A stretch of DNA of 5,010 nucleotides from an uncultured Methanobrevibacter sp. (GTDB lineage Archaea > Methanobacteriota > Methanobacteria > Methanobacteriales > Methanobacteriaceae), in NCBI GenBank assembly GCA_905235495.1, contig CAJOMK010000144.1, forward strand, positions 1-5,010. The letters are read 5' to 3'. The translations under genes were made by a program, and so were the position numbers. Under the pieces are notes generated by a model. The model saw nothing but the letters and a program-made list of their open reading frames with translations, ran no database searches and was not told the DNA's origin. Positions 1 through 5,010 of this stretch are shown one piece after another. Every line of letters starts with the position of its first letter. Position 1 is the stretch's first letter.

Positions 1-95
1 AGACCCCAAGCGACAATCAAACCTACGAAAAAGGTTATGAAAATGGATAGGCTTGCGGTTTTCATTGAGATGAAAATTGGGGACCAATCTGTCAT
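1..95 (-). CDS. modB: ModB, molybdate ABC transporter permease (N-terminal part, cut by window edge)
   Basis: Only the first 31 codons and two bases of the next are present. They begin MTDWSPIFISMKTASLSIF and run into a hydrophobic stretch (about residues 14-30) that would be the first transmembrane helix. An Asp-Trp-Ser-Pro start, then Ser-Met-Lys-Thr-Ala and a Thr-Phe-Phe-x-Gly-x-x-x-Ala-Trp helix, is typical of ModB/CysU-type permeases. These form the membrane channel that passes molybdate or tungstate from ModA into the cytoplasm, driven by the ATPase ModC. The ATG at 95-93 follows an AAGGAG (110-105) with a 9-base spacer, which fixes the start. The gene lies downstream of modA on the same strand, after an unusually long 264-base gap full of repeats. 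No T-run of five or more separates the two genes on the coding strand, so co-transcription is possible. The family call rests on a short fragment plus its position after modA. Confidence 0.82.
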   Translation of the reverse strand, partial: MTDWSPIFISMKTASLSIFITFFVGLIVAWG

Positions 96-259
96 GTCTA
101 ATTTCTCCTTATTATTAATAATTTTTTATTTAATAATATGTATAAATTTATTTATTAATTAAATTCATAGATTCATCGAACAAAATTTAGTTAAGAAATA
201 AATTTATTATAAGGGGCATTGTTTAGAAATAGTAATGTTTATAAAATTAAATCGTTAAG
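96..259 (-). promoter_or_regulatory. modB leader with ribosome binding site and possible TATA box
   Basis: Read on the minus strand, the stretch upstream of modB is almost pure A/T. It has a TATA-like TTTATACA around 149-142, roughly 50 bases before the modB ATG, and a clear AAGGAG at 110-105. Archaeal transcription usually starts 22-27 bases after the TATA box, which would give a leader of some 20-30 bases. The TATA assignment is weak in such AT-rich DNA. modB may instead be read through from modA. A lone GC-rich AGGGGCA heptamer lies at 212-218 on the plus strand. Confidence 0.35.
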
Positions 260-373
260 AATAGTTAAGTCTATTCATGAATAGGAGACTTAGTGAATAG
301 TTAAGTCATTCATGAATAGAAAACTTTCTGAATAGAATTAGTATTATGAATAGTTAAATCTATTCGTGGATAG
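259..373. repeat. Three copies of a 26-bp palindrome-containing repeat between modA and modB
   Basis: Copy 1 (259-284) and copy 2 (295-319, one base shorter) both read GAATAGTTAAGT(C/CT) followed by ATTCATGAATAG. Copy 3 (348-373) has the same layout with three substitutions. Each copy ends in a palindrome: CTATTCATGAATAG is perfect in copy 1 (271-284), copy 2 keeps ATTCATGAAT (308-317), and copy 3 has the decayed CTATTCGTGGATAG (360-373). A lone GAATAG at 330-335 may be a relic of a fourth copy. Copy 3 overlaps the modA 3' end and supplies its last codons and TAG stop. In RNA each copy can form only a short stem, but the alternating CUAUUC and GAAUAG blocks allow pairing between copies. Possible roles are mRNA stabilisation, attenuation before modB, or protein binding. 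It is not a CRISPR array: the copies are too few and the gaps between them too short. Confidence 0.85.
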
Positions 374-1172
374 TAAATCCGTATTCGACGAATTTGTCTT
401 GAGCTTCTGGAGTTTGTAAGAAGTCAACGAAAGCTTTTGCAGCTTCTGTATCGTTTGCATCTTTAATTACTCCTACAGGGTAAATAACAGGAGTTTTTAA
501 TGCATCATCAGGAGCTTCACAAATGACTTTTACATCGTCAGTGGATTTAGCATCGGTAGCGTATACAATACCGTAGTCAGCAGATCCTTGAGCTACTTGG
601 TTTAATACAGCAGTTACATCAGTACCTAAGGATAATCTAGGTTCAACTGCGTCCCAAATACCGAGGTTAGTTAATGCTTCTTGAGCGTATTGACCAGCTG
701 GTACAGATTCAGGGTCACCGATAGCAATGGTTCCTTTTGCATCTTTTAAATCTTCAAATGAAGTGATGTTAGCATCAGAATCAGCAGGTACAATTAAAAC
801 TACTTTGTTTTCTAAAGAGTCAACAACGGTGTCGTTGTCGATTAAACCTTCATCAACTAATGCGTCCATTTGTTTGGTAGCTGCAGACATGAACACATCT
901 GTTTCTAATCCATTTTCAATTTGAGTTTGCAAATCCCCACTTGAAGCGTAGGTAGGAGTAACTTTTACACCAGGATATTTTTTTTCAAACATTGGGATTA
1001 ATTCATCATCATATACATTTTTTAAACTAGCCGCTGCAGCTAAGTTTACGTCTTGTCCATCTAAATCAGGTTGGCCACTGAGGAAGTCTAAAAATCCTGC
1101 AGCACATGCACCTACACTAATAATTGCGATTAATGCTAAAACAGCAACAATTAAAATTCTATTAGATTTCAT
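360..1172 (-). CDS. modA: ModA, molybdate-binding lipoprotein of the ABC importer
   Basis: This is an extracytoplasmic solute-binding protein that captures molybdate (perhaps also tungstate) and delivers it to ModB. The 270 residues open with a basic start (MKSNR), a hydrophobic core (about 6-21) and a lipobox-like Val-Gly-Ala-Cys with Cys23 as the possible lipid anchor. The mature part follows the ModA pattern. AAASLKNV (46-53) and ASSGD (76-80) supply the oxyanion-binding serines (Ser49, and Ser77 or Ser78). Then come DVFMSA (92-97), SVPAGQYA (156-163), TDVTAVLN around Val186, and GIVYATDA (201-208), whose Tyr204 matches the ligand tyrosine of E. coli ModA. The ASL motif and the length favour ModA over the longer archaeal WtpA. 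The ATG is preceded by AAGGAG (1185-1180) with a 7-base spacer. modB follows on the same strand. The last codons and stop lie inside a repeat copy, so the C-terminus may have been reshaped by it. Metal preference cannot be read from the sequence. Confidence 0.93.
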   Translation of the reverse strand: MKSNRILIVAVLALIAIISVGACAAGFLDFLSGQPDLDGQDVNLAAAASLKNVYDDELIPMFEKKYPGVKVTPTYASSGDLQTQIENGLETDVFMSAATKQMDALVDEGLIDNDTVVDSLENKVVLIVPADSDANITSFEDLKDAKGTIAIGDPESVPAGQYAQEALTNLGIWDAVEPRLSLGTDVTAVLNQVAQGSADYGIVYATDAKSTDDVKVICEAPDDALKTPVIYPVGVIKDANDTEAAKAFVDFLQTPEAQDKFVEYGFTIHE

Positions 1173-1254
1173 TTTTACTCTCCTTGAATAGTTAATAAAA
1201 ACACTATCAAACAGTAAATAATATCAAAATTAGTAAAAGAAGGGATGAATAATC

Positions 1255-1274
1255 TTATTGTTTAAAGACAATAA
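1255..1274. repeat. 7-6-7 inverted repeat upstream of modA
   Basis: TTATTGT (1255-1261) and ACAATAA (1268-1274) are exact reverse complements around the 6-base centre TTAAAG. It lies about 83-102 bases before the modA ATG, where a regulator could bind upstream of or beside the promoter. It does not resemble the E. coli ModE site. In DNA this rich in A/T it could be chance. Confidence 0.4.
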
Positions 1275-1699
1275 ATTTTTCAAATCAAAAAATACTTAAT
1301 TAAATAAAGTTTTTTTTATCTAATTTATAATATTTGCCCCTATTTTTTCCTAATCTTAATCATTATTTCTTATATTGATTAGTAATTATATTTTTTTCCA
1401 TAATGATATATAAATATTTTCATATCGATTTTGAGAATATTTTCACATTGAATTAAAAGTTTTTAAAAAAATATATTTTTTTATATTTTATAATATTTGA
1501 TTTGTTTTAATAAATCCCGTTTAAAAAAATTGTAATTTATTATTTATCTCATTATTTCTTTTTCTAATGATTTTTAGAGGGTTTTTAAATTTATTTTTTT
1601 GAAGATGTTTTTTGGTCAATTTGGGAAAAGTCATGTTGTTAAAAAAAGTTCATATCATTAGTTTTTCATATCCTTCTTTTCAATTATTTAGAGAAGTTT

Positions 1700-1707
1700 A
1701 AAAAAAA
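1700..1707 (-). terminator. Oligo-T terminator directly after the nrpR frame
   Basis: On the minus strand a run of eight T starts one base-step after the TAA that closes the shifted nrpR frame (1710-1708). Archaeal RNA polymerase often terminates at such T-runs without a hairpin. The position suggests the original nrpR gene ended at 1708 rather than at 1838. Confidence 0.6.
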
Positions 1708-1839
1708 TTACTGCTCATAAATCAGATTCATATTTTCAATAGGTAAAATGGTTTCAACCGCCTTTGCCTCAATAGCTATTCCCTTTTCCTTAATGGCAGC
1801 TATTGAATTTAGGCCACTTCCTGTAACAATTCCAAAGTT
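1708..1839 (-). pseudogene. nrpR: Detached C-terminal end of NrpR, out of frame with the main gene
   Basis: Directly after the nrpR stop (TAA, 1840-1838), the frame offset by one base stays open for 43 codons. It reads NFGIVTGSGLNSIAAIKEKG and on to NLIYEQ, then TAA at 1710-1708. This matches the end of the first NrpR domain of the same gene, where MVGISIIGGITPFCAAQEMD (residues 275-294) runs on to FIDYNK: Gly-Ile, the Gly-rich turn, the Ala-Ala followed by acidic/basic residues, and the final Asn-x-Leu/Ile-Tyr region all correspond. It has no ribosome binding site or plausible start of its own, so it is the lost end of NrpR, not a separate gene. The shift fits one extra base near 1840. The second domain is also about six residues shorter here than the first, so a deletion of about 17 bases would fit equally well. 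A sequencing or assembly error is the main alternative to a real mutation. Confidence 0.85.
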
Positions 1840-3385
1840 ATATGTAGATTAATTCTCTTGGTTTACCTACTTTAAGGATAGGTATTCCATTTTCATTGAT
1901 TTTATCCAAAATCTCTTCACATTCTGGTCTTGCAATGTATGGAACTTCCTTAATGGAAGCGAGTATTTTCTTCGGATTTCTCCTTTTAGCTATTTGGGTA
2001 AGGTTCTTGAAGATGAATATCTTATGTGGATCGATTGATGAGCCGTTATATGAAATCATTTCTACAAATAGTGGAGGCTTACCAAGTTCCAATAATCCAC
2101 CATATCTTGGAGTACTCATTATGCCGTTTTTAATTAAGATTCCATCAATTGTTAAACTGCAAACTGTACCTATTCCCACGTTATTCTCATCAGTTGGATG
2201 TTCTACAATATTAAAATGAGGATTCATATATCTTGGAAGACTCTTATATGTCTTTTTCATTATGCTTAATGCATCATCCAAATCAGACTTATTCAAGTAG
2301 GATATGTTAGCTACAATGTTTCCTGTATTGTTTTCCAAATCATAATCCACTTGATTCATTCTATTCAATGATTTTGTAAGTATGAATGGGGTTTTCTTAT
2401 AGTCTATCCTTTTAGCAGGCTTAATCTTAGGTTTAGAGGATTCAAGTTCGTTTAGCTTATTGTAGTCAATGAACTCTTCACCAGTCTTTATATCAACTTT
2501 ATAATCCATTTCCTGTGCAGCACAGAATGGGGTGATTCCTCCAATGATTGAGATTCCAACCATTCCTTCTGGTACTGGAATTCCTAAAATGTTTTCACTG
2601 ATTTCACCAATCTCAAGAACTCCTCTAATTCCTACATTTTCAAGTTTTTGGATGATTTTCTTTGCCTTTTCAAGACTATTTTCAGGAATGATTCTAAAGT
2701 TTGCAGGAATTGTTCCTGTTCCATATTCAACAACTTCCAAAACGGAAGTCATATCCTTAGTTATGAATGCATCTAAAGGAGTGATGGATGTTTTCTTATA
2801 GGAAATGAGTTCAGAGAATTTTGTAGGACAGTAATCCTCTATTTCAACAAGTCCTCCATATTGTGGGATTGAGGGTATTCCATTCTTTAAGAACACTCCA
2901 TCTATTGTGGTACCACAGATGGTCTTCATCACATATCCTTTTTTGCCATTGATTTCTGTTTTTTTGGCATTGATTAATGGACTTACACAAACCCCTGCAG
3001 TAAAGACCTTTTTGATAATGTCAAAGGCCTTGTTTTCAAGGATGTTTGAGGTGTTTACGATTACGTTTCCCTCTTTCTTATTGTAGTCAAAATCAGTGAG
3101 ATAAATTCTCTCTTCGAATTTTGAAAATGTGAAGTCGACCTGATCGTAAATCAATCCTTTTTCCAATTTGCTTTTTCCAAGTTCGGTAATTACTCTGCCA
3201 GAATATCCTTTTCTCTCTGTGTACCCTTTTTCATCAAGAATCTGCATATGATAACGTACTGCTCTCTCACCGAGGTTATATCCTTTGTTTTTAAGCTCAT
3301 CAGCTATTACTTTTGAACCGATAGGTTTTTCTTGAACATTTAGAATTCTTAGAATTTCTATCATTCTATGTTCGGATTCTGACAT
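1838..3385 (-). CDS. nrpR: NrpR, 2-oxoglutarate-responsive repressor of nitrogen genes (frameshifted, lacks its last ~43 residues)
   Basis: NrpR binds promoters of nitrogen genes such as glnA and nif in methanogens and lets go when 2-oxoglutarate accumulates under nitrogen limitation. From the ATG there are 515 codons. Residues 4-75 form a winged helix-turn-helix (MIEILRILNV, IGSKVIADELKNKGYNLGERAVRYHMQIL). Two homologous NrpR domains follow, about 83-310 and 335 onward. Their kinship is plain: TIDGVFLKNGIPSIPQYGGL (160-179) pairs with TIDGILIKNGIMSTPRYGGL (412-431), and Cys157 with Cys409. The second domain stops early at ELIYI; its missing end lies out of frame at 1839-1708. The frame can extend upstream to a TTG at 3406, but the ATG at 3385 has AGGAG (3395-3391) five bases before it and is the better start. 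The gene lies 236 bases after glnA, consistent with neighbourhood control. Whether the shortened protein still binds DNA or ligand is unknown. Confidence 0.92.
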   Translation of the reverse strand: MSESEHRMIEILRILNVQEKPIGSKVIADELKNKGYNLGERAVRYHMQILDEKGYTERKGYSGRVITELGKSKLEKGLIYDQVDFTFSKFEERIYLTDFDYNKKEGNVIVNTSNILENKAFDIIKKVFTAGVCVSPLINAKKTEINGKKGYVMKTICGTTIDGVFLKNGIPSIPQYGGLVEIEDYCPTKFSELISYKKTSITPLDAFITKDMTSVLEVVEYGTGTIPANFRIIPENSLEKAKKIIQKLENVGIRGVLEIGEISENILGIPVPEGMVGISIIGGITPFCAAQEMDYKVDIKTGEEFIDYNKLNELESSKPKIKPAKRIDYKKTPFILTKSLNRMNQVDYDLENNTGNIVANISYLNKSDLDDALSIMKKTYKSLPRYMNPHFNIVEHPTDENNVGIGTVCSLTIDGILIKNGIMSTPRYGGLLELGKPPLFVEMISYNGSSIDPHKIFIFKNLTQIAKRRNPKKILASIKEVPYIARPECEEILDKINENGIPILKVGKPRELIYI

Positions 3386-3390
3386 GTAAT

Positions 3391-3395
3391 CTCCT
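3391..3395 (-). promoter_or_regulatory. Ribosome binding site that sets the nrpR start
   Basis: AGGAG lies five bases upstream of the ATG at 3385-3383. A longer reading from the TTG at 3406 would put this site inside the coding sequence, and no Shine-Dalgarno sequence precedes that TTG, so the ATG is preferred. Confidence 0.8.
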
Positions 3396-3477
3396 GCTTC
3401 TTTCAATTGGAATTTTAAAATGAGTTTGTAAAAATAAAATTGGACAATTAAATTTTCTTTAAAAAAATAAAATATAA

Positions 3478-3500
3478 CTATTTAATAGTTTATTAAATAG
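3478..3500. repeat. Perfect 10-3-10 inverted repeat upstream of nrpR
   Basis: CTATTTAATA (3478-3487), a GTT centre and TATTAAATAG (3491-3500) form an exact inverted repeat. On the minus strand it lies just after a TATA-like element (3526-3515), at the expected transcription start, which is a classic place for a repressor operator. A second reading is also possible: it is followed on that strand by a T-rich tract with seven T (3467-3461), so it could be a weak hairpin terminator for glnA. It does not match the GGAA-N6-TTCC operator known for Methanococcus NrpR. Confidence 0.65.
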
Positions 3501-3530
3501 CCAGATTTGACTTATTTTTATATAATTTAT
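3501..3530 (-). promoter_or_regulatory. Candidate nrpR promoter (TATA box)
   Basis: The minus strand reads AAATTATATAAAAATAAG here, with TTATATAAA close to the archaeal TATA consensus (about 3526-3515). A start 22-27 bases downstream would fall near 3494, inside the 10-3-10 inverted repeat, leaving a leader of about 110 bases before the nrpR ATG. Other AT-rich boxes nearer the gene (around 3453 and 3417) are poorer but cannot be excluded. Confidence 0.4.
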
Positions 3531-3620
3531 CTATAGGATCTTAATTCTATCTATGGGATTTTAATTTCGCTTATAGAACTTTAATTTCAGTTATAGAATT
3601 TTAATTCTATAGAAATCTAA
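3521..3620. repeat. Five phased 20-bp tandem repeats between glnA and nrpR
   Basis: Five consecutive 20-bp units start at 3521, 3541, 3561, 3581 and 3601. Units 3 and 4 are most alike (17 of 20 bases; TTAATTTC-NN-TTATAGAA-Y-T). Units 2 and 5 share TTAATTCTAT. Units 1 and 2 share CTATRGGAT. The last unit decays in its second half next to the glnA stop, and the first overlaps the TATA-like element of nrpR. A 20-bp period is close to two helical turns, so any bound protein would lie on one face of the DNA. Unit junctions resemble GRA-N6/7-TTC, a loose echo of the NrpR operator core. Confidence 0.85.
3592..3611. repeat. Perfect 9-2-9 inverted repeat just after glnA
   Basis: TATAGAATT (3592-3600) and AATTCTATA (3603-3611) are exact reverse complements around TT, at the junction of tandem units 4 and 5. 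The element lies about 10 bases beyond the glnA stop codon. It contains GAA-N6-TTC, the inner part of the GGAA-N6-TTCC NrpR operator, but lacks the outer G and C. It could act as a 3' hairpin of the glnA mRNA or as a binding site. Confidence 0.6.
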
Positions 3621-3621
3621 A

Positions 3622-4965
3622 TTATAAATCTAAGTATTTTTTGTGTTCGTAATTGAATACTTGGACTCTGTATTCGTCCCATTCTTCATATTTGGCATTT
3701 AAGAATGCCTCGAATATGTGTTCTCCAAGTGCTTCTTTCATGATTTCACTTTCTTCAAAGGTATGGTATGCTTCCCATAAACTGGATGGCAACAATTCAA
3801 TACCCCTTTCTTTCCTTTCCTCATCGCTTAATTTATAGATGTTGAATTCGATTGGTTCACCAGGGTCAATCTTACTCTTAATACCATCCATACCTGCTTC
3901 AAGCATTACTGCAAATGCAAGGTAAGGGTTACAGGTTGGGTCTGGGCTTCTGTATTCAATACGGGTAGCTTTTCCACGTGCTGCAGGTACTCTGATTAAG
4001 GTAGATCTGTTTTGAATACCATATGAGATGTATACAGGAGCTTCATAACCTGGAACCAATCTTTTGTATGAGTTTACAATAGGGTTGGTTACTGCAGTTA
4101 TTGCTGCGGAGTGTTTTAATAAACCTCCAATAAACCACATTGCTTCTTGGGATAATCCATTTTCACTGTTTTCATCATAGAATATGTTTTCACCATCTTT
4201 GAATAGACTTTGGTGACAGTGCATTCCACTACCGCTTTCTCCAAAGAAAGGTTTTGGCATAAATGTTACTCTGTAATCAAATCCATCGAAGTCAGCCATA
4301 TTTGCTACAATAGCTTTAATTGCTTGTTTGAAGGTAATTATTGCATCTGCAGTTTTCAATGCATCATCAAACTTAAATGCAATTTCGTTTTGACCTGGAC
4401 CTACTTCGTGGTGGCTTGCTTCAACTTCAAATCCTAATTCCTGTAGGTTGGTTGTAATTTCTCTTCTGAAGTCGGTTCCCTTATCAACAGGTTCCACATC
4501 AAAGTATCCTGCACTGTCGTGAGGGATTGGGTATCCGTCATCATCGGTGTCTACAATAAAGAATTCAGGTTCTGGACCTATGTTGTAGGTGTAACCTTCT
4601 TCTTTGATTTTAGCCAATGCCTTTTTGAGTATTCCTCTTGGGTCTCCTTCAAAAGGTTCTCCATTTGGCTTGTAAATGTCACAAATGAATCTGCAGGATG
4701 CGGATTCTTCAGGTCTCCAGGATAAAGCAGAGTAAGTGCTGATATCTGGTTTCAATACGAGGTCACTTCCTTCGATTCCTACGAAACCTGGTATTGATGA
4801 TCCGTCAAATAGGATACCGTCACTTAATAAATCTTCCATATTGTCCAATTCACATGGGATTGATACATTTTTAGGGATTCCATGCAAATCAACGAATTGG
4901 AGTCTAATAAACTTAATATTGTCTGCTTTCATTCTTTCGATTACGTTTTTGATTTTTTCTTCCAT
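3622..4965 (-). CDS. glnA: GlnA, type I glutamine synthetase
   Basis: This enzyme makes glutamine from glutamate, ammonium and ATP in the cytoplasm as a dodecamer. The 447 residues (from the preferred start) match the usual type I length. An N-terminal beta-grasp domain holds FVDLHGIPK (24-32) and DGSSIPGF (54-61). The catalytic domain shows GPEPEFF (130-136, metal ligands Glu132 and Glu134), HHEVGPGQNEI (185-195, Glu187 and Glu194), GSGMHCHQS (245-253, His249), YKRLVPGYEAP (300-310, Arg302 and flap Glu308), QNRS (318-321) and RIEYRS (335-340, Glu337). All expected active-site residues are present. There is no 25-residue insertion and no typical adenylylation loop (the region reads NIYKLSDEER, 375-384), as in I-alpha enzymes. 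Gly63 stands where Bacillus subtilis has feedback residue Arg62. The frame opens at an ATG at 4980, but the ATG at 4965 has GGAG (4978-4975) nine bases before it and is preferred. nrpR follows and may control it. Confidence 0.97.
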   Translation of the reverse strand: MEEKIKNVIERMKADNIKFIRLQFVDLHGIPKNVSIPCELDNMEDLLSDGILFDGSSIPGFVGIEGSDLVLKPDISTYSALSWRPEESASCRFICDIYKPNGEPFEGDPRGILKKALAKIKEEGYTYNIGPEPEFFIVDTDDDGYPIPHDSAGYFDVEPVDKGTDFRREITTNLQELGFEVEASHHEVGPGQNEIAFKFDDALKTADAIITFKQAIKAIVANMADFDGFDYRVTFMPKPFFGESGSGMHCHQSLFKDGENIFYDENSENGLSQEAMWFIGGLLKHSAAITAVTNPIVNSYKRLVPGYEAPVYISYGIQNRSTLIRVPAARGKATRIEYRSPDPTCNPYLAFAVMLEAGMDGIKSKIDPGEPIEFNIYKLSDEERKERGIELLPSSLWEAYHTFEESEIMKEALGEHIFEAFLNAKYEEWDEYRVQVFNYEHKKYLDL

Positions 4966-4974
4966 TAAATCATT

Positions 4975-4978
4975 CTCC
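4975..4978 (-). promoter_or_regulatory. Ribosome binding site that sets the glnA start
   Basis: GGAG lies nine bases upstream of the ATG at 4965-4963, the same spacing as at modB. The earlier in-frame ATG at 4980-4978 overlaps this site and is itself preceded by CCAAATAA, which has no Shine-Dalgarno character. An AT-rich TAATTATATA (minus strand, 5000-4991) may be a TATA box, but it is so close that the start site would fall at or inside the ribosome binding site. The true promoter may therefore lie beyond the window. No GGAA-N6-TTCC operator is visible in these 45 bases. Confidence 0.7.
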
Positions 4979-5010
4979 ATTTATTTGGAATATATAATTA
5001 ATAAGTTTTA

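Larger units (their letters stand above)
1173..1707. other. Gene-free AT-rich spacer between the nrpR remnant and modA, including the modA leader
   Basis: I find no convincing reading frame on either strand. Nearest modA, the leader carries its AAGGAG (1185-1180) and, just upstream, GAATAGTTAA (1186-1195 on the plus strand), the same ten bases found in the repeats after modA. A TATA-like ATATTATT (minus strand, about 1224-1217) could give a leader of roughly 25 bases, but other AT-rich candidates exist. An inverted repeat TTATTGT/ACAATAA with a 6-base loop sits at 1255-1274. AGGGGCA (minus strand, 1341-1335) is the only GC-rich word nearby. A 10-bp direct repeat AATATTTTCA occurs at 1413-1422 and 1436-1445. 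A perfect 20-bp palindrome of A7-TATA-T7 type spans 1464-1483 and would give oligo-T on both strands. None has a proven role. Confidence 0.6.

Noticed and set aside
259..373. CRISPR array
   Set aside because: There are only three copies, with gaps of about 10 and 28 bases, diverged sequence and one copy inside a coding end. There is no cas gene nearby.
727..924. Open frame on the plus strand inside modA
   Set aside because: It lies wholly antisense to a well-supported gene, has no ribosome binding site and its product resembles no family I recognise. Other plus-strand frames at 1896-2219, 2532-2801, 3653-3838, 4210-4437 and 4519-4725 are rejected for the same reasons.
1464..1483. Perfect A7-TATA-T7 palindrome as a specific operator or hairpin
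   Set aside because: Pure A/T palindromes of this kind arise easily in such AT-rich spacer DNA. At most it may add a T-run for transcription termination on either strand.
1708..1848. A separate small gene after nrpR
   Set aside because: The frame has no start codon with a ribosome binding site, and its product matches the end of the first NrpR domain. It is the displaced NrpR C-terminus.
1820..1850. Programmed +1 frameshift to make full-length NrpR
   Set aside because: The stop is followed by C, but the preceding ATA codon would re-pair poorly with TAT after slipping and there is no Shine-Dalgarno-like stimulator at prfB distance. A mutation or sequence error is simpler.
4966..5010. NrpR operator GGAA-N6-TTCC upstream of glnA
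   Set aside because: A TTCC is present on the minus strand at 4990-4987, but the matching GGAA half at the right spacing is absent. Any real operator must lie beyond the window or have another form.

Overview
This AT-rich window looks like a methanogenic archaeon of the order Methanobacteriales, probably Methanobrevibacter or a close relative. The main reason is a two-domain NrpR-type nitrogen repressor, a regulator known from methanogens, together with an archaeal GlnA, good Shine-Dalgarno sites, oligo-T ends and very AT-rich intergenic DNA. The genus is an inference from protein style, not from a database match.

All recognised genes lie on the minus strand, so transcription runs from high to low coordinates: glnA (glutamine synthetase, 4965-3622), nrpR (nitrogen repressor, 3385-1838, with its C-terminal end continuing out of frame to 1708), modA (molybdate-binding lipoprotein, 1172-360) and the first 31 codons of modB (molybdate permease, 95-1, cut by the window edge). 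No gene could be supported on the plus strand.

The genes form two functional pairs. GlnA assimilates ammonium. NrpR homologues repress glnA and nif genes and release DNA when 2-oxoglutarate rises, so the repressor sits directly downstream of a likely target. ModA and ModB start a molybdate (or tungstate) ABC importer. These metals serve formylmethanofuran dehydrogenase and, in diazotrophs, nitrogenase, but no nif gene is visible here.

The main anomalies are as follows. (1) nrpR is broken near its 3' end: the last 43 codons, which encode the conserved end of the second NrpR domain, follow the stop in another frame and end at an oligo-T tract. (2) The glnA-nrpR gap holds five phased 20-bp tandem repeats and two perfect inverted repeats (9-2-9 and 10-3-10) around a TATA-like element. 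(3) The modA-modB gap holds three copies of a 26-bp palindrome-containing repeat, one of which contains the modA stop codon. (4) The gap between the nrpR remnant and modA (1173-1707) shows no gene.
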